Below, piece by piece: positions 14,165-14,291 of a stretch of DNA of 14,291 bases (the first letter of the stretch is position 1; each line of letters opens with the position of its first letter). Made by a program: the position numbers and the translations under genes. The notes beneath the pieces are model-generated. The model was not told the DNA's origin, ran no database searches, and saw nothing but the letters and a program-made list of their open reading frames with translations. The stretch covers positions 1 to 14,291 of the forward strand of contig CAMNHX010000005.1 of the NCBI GenBank assembly GCA_946539945.1. Reading direction: 5' to 3'. The stretch is from an uncultured Desulfobulbus sp. (lineage in GTDB: Bacteria > Desulfobacterota > Desulfobulbia > Desulfobulbales > Desulfobulbaceae).

Positions 14165-14291
14165 GATTGACCCACAGTGCTTTTGCGCTATTCTGTTTTT
14201 CAGATCATTTTTACCGGCATTCTTTAGGACGTTTCTGTTGTTACTTTTTACTCCTTTCACCGCTTCACTGGAAAGCCTGAAGCACACCGGG

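Overview
The window looks like chromosomal DNA of a Gram-negative, probably anaerobic proteobacterium. A gut or sulfate-reducer-like member of Desulfovibrionaceae would fit, but that placement is an inference from gene style: a divergent GTP-type PEP carboxykinase, CmoB, a DCPxEE-type zinc/cadmium ATPase and fairly GC-rich coding sequence. No rRNA, tRNA, CRISPR array or transposase gene was seen.

Layout from left to right. A SEL1-repeat protein cut by the window edge (3-431, +) ends in a good terminator. A P1B-type Zn/Cd/Pb ATPase (1064-3568, +) follows, behind a promoter with a long MerR-type spacer. Next come a GTP-type PEP carboxykinase (4026-5969, -) with a strong terminator and Shine-Dalgarno, and a sirtuin deacylase (6854-7690, +). 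A tight minus-strand operon then holds two paralogous membrane-anchored PstS-like binding proteins (10205-11440 and 8704-10062) followed by cmoB (7735-8697). Diverging from it is a MarR-family regulator (11722-12141, +) followed by a frameshifted QueG-like iron-sulfur protein (12195-13174, +). A membrane-anchored endonuclease/exonuclease/phosphatase-family protein (13232-14164, -) closes the window.

The most distinctive content is in the intergenic DNA. Three copies of one roughly 236-bp non-coding element (493-892, 3664-3899, 6471-6705), all in the same orientation, have terminal inverted repeats of consensus CCACTGCTGTCTCATAGG. They behave like a MITE family. The first copy is longer only because a second, unrelated miniature element (672-837), with about 45-bp inverted ends and a TA at each junction, has inserted into it. 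Removing that insert with one TA gives 236 bp, the size of the other copies. The copies bracket the metal ATPase and pckG.

A 13-bp motif, TGTTGCATATACA, lies over the marR promoter and again just upstream of the QueG-like gene. This suggests the MarR protein controls both itself and that gene. The QueG-like gene is broken by what looks like a single missing base at its TGG-TGA junction. cmoB and the QueG-like gene both belong to families that act on the tRNA wobble base, but they lie on opposite strands and in different transcription units. I did not find a clearly new multi-gene system. The best candidates for novelty are the nested MITE families, the duplicated membrane-anchored binding proteins next to cmoB, and the MarR/QueG-like pair.
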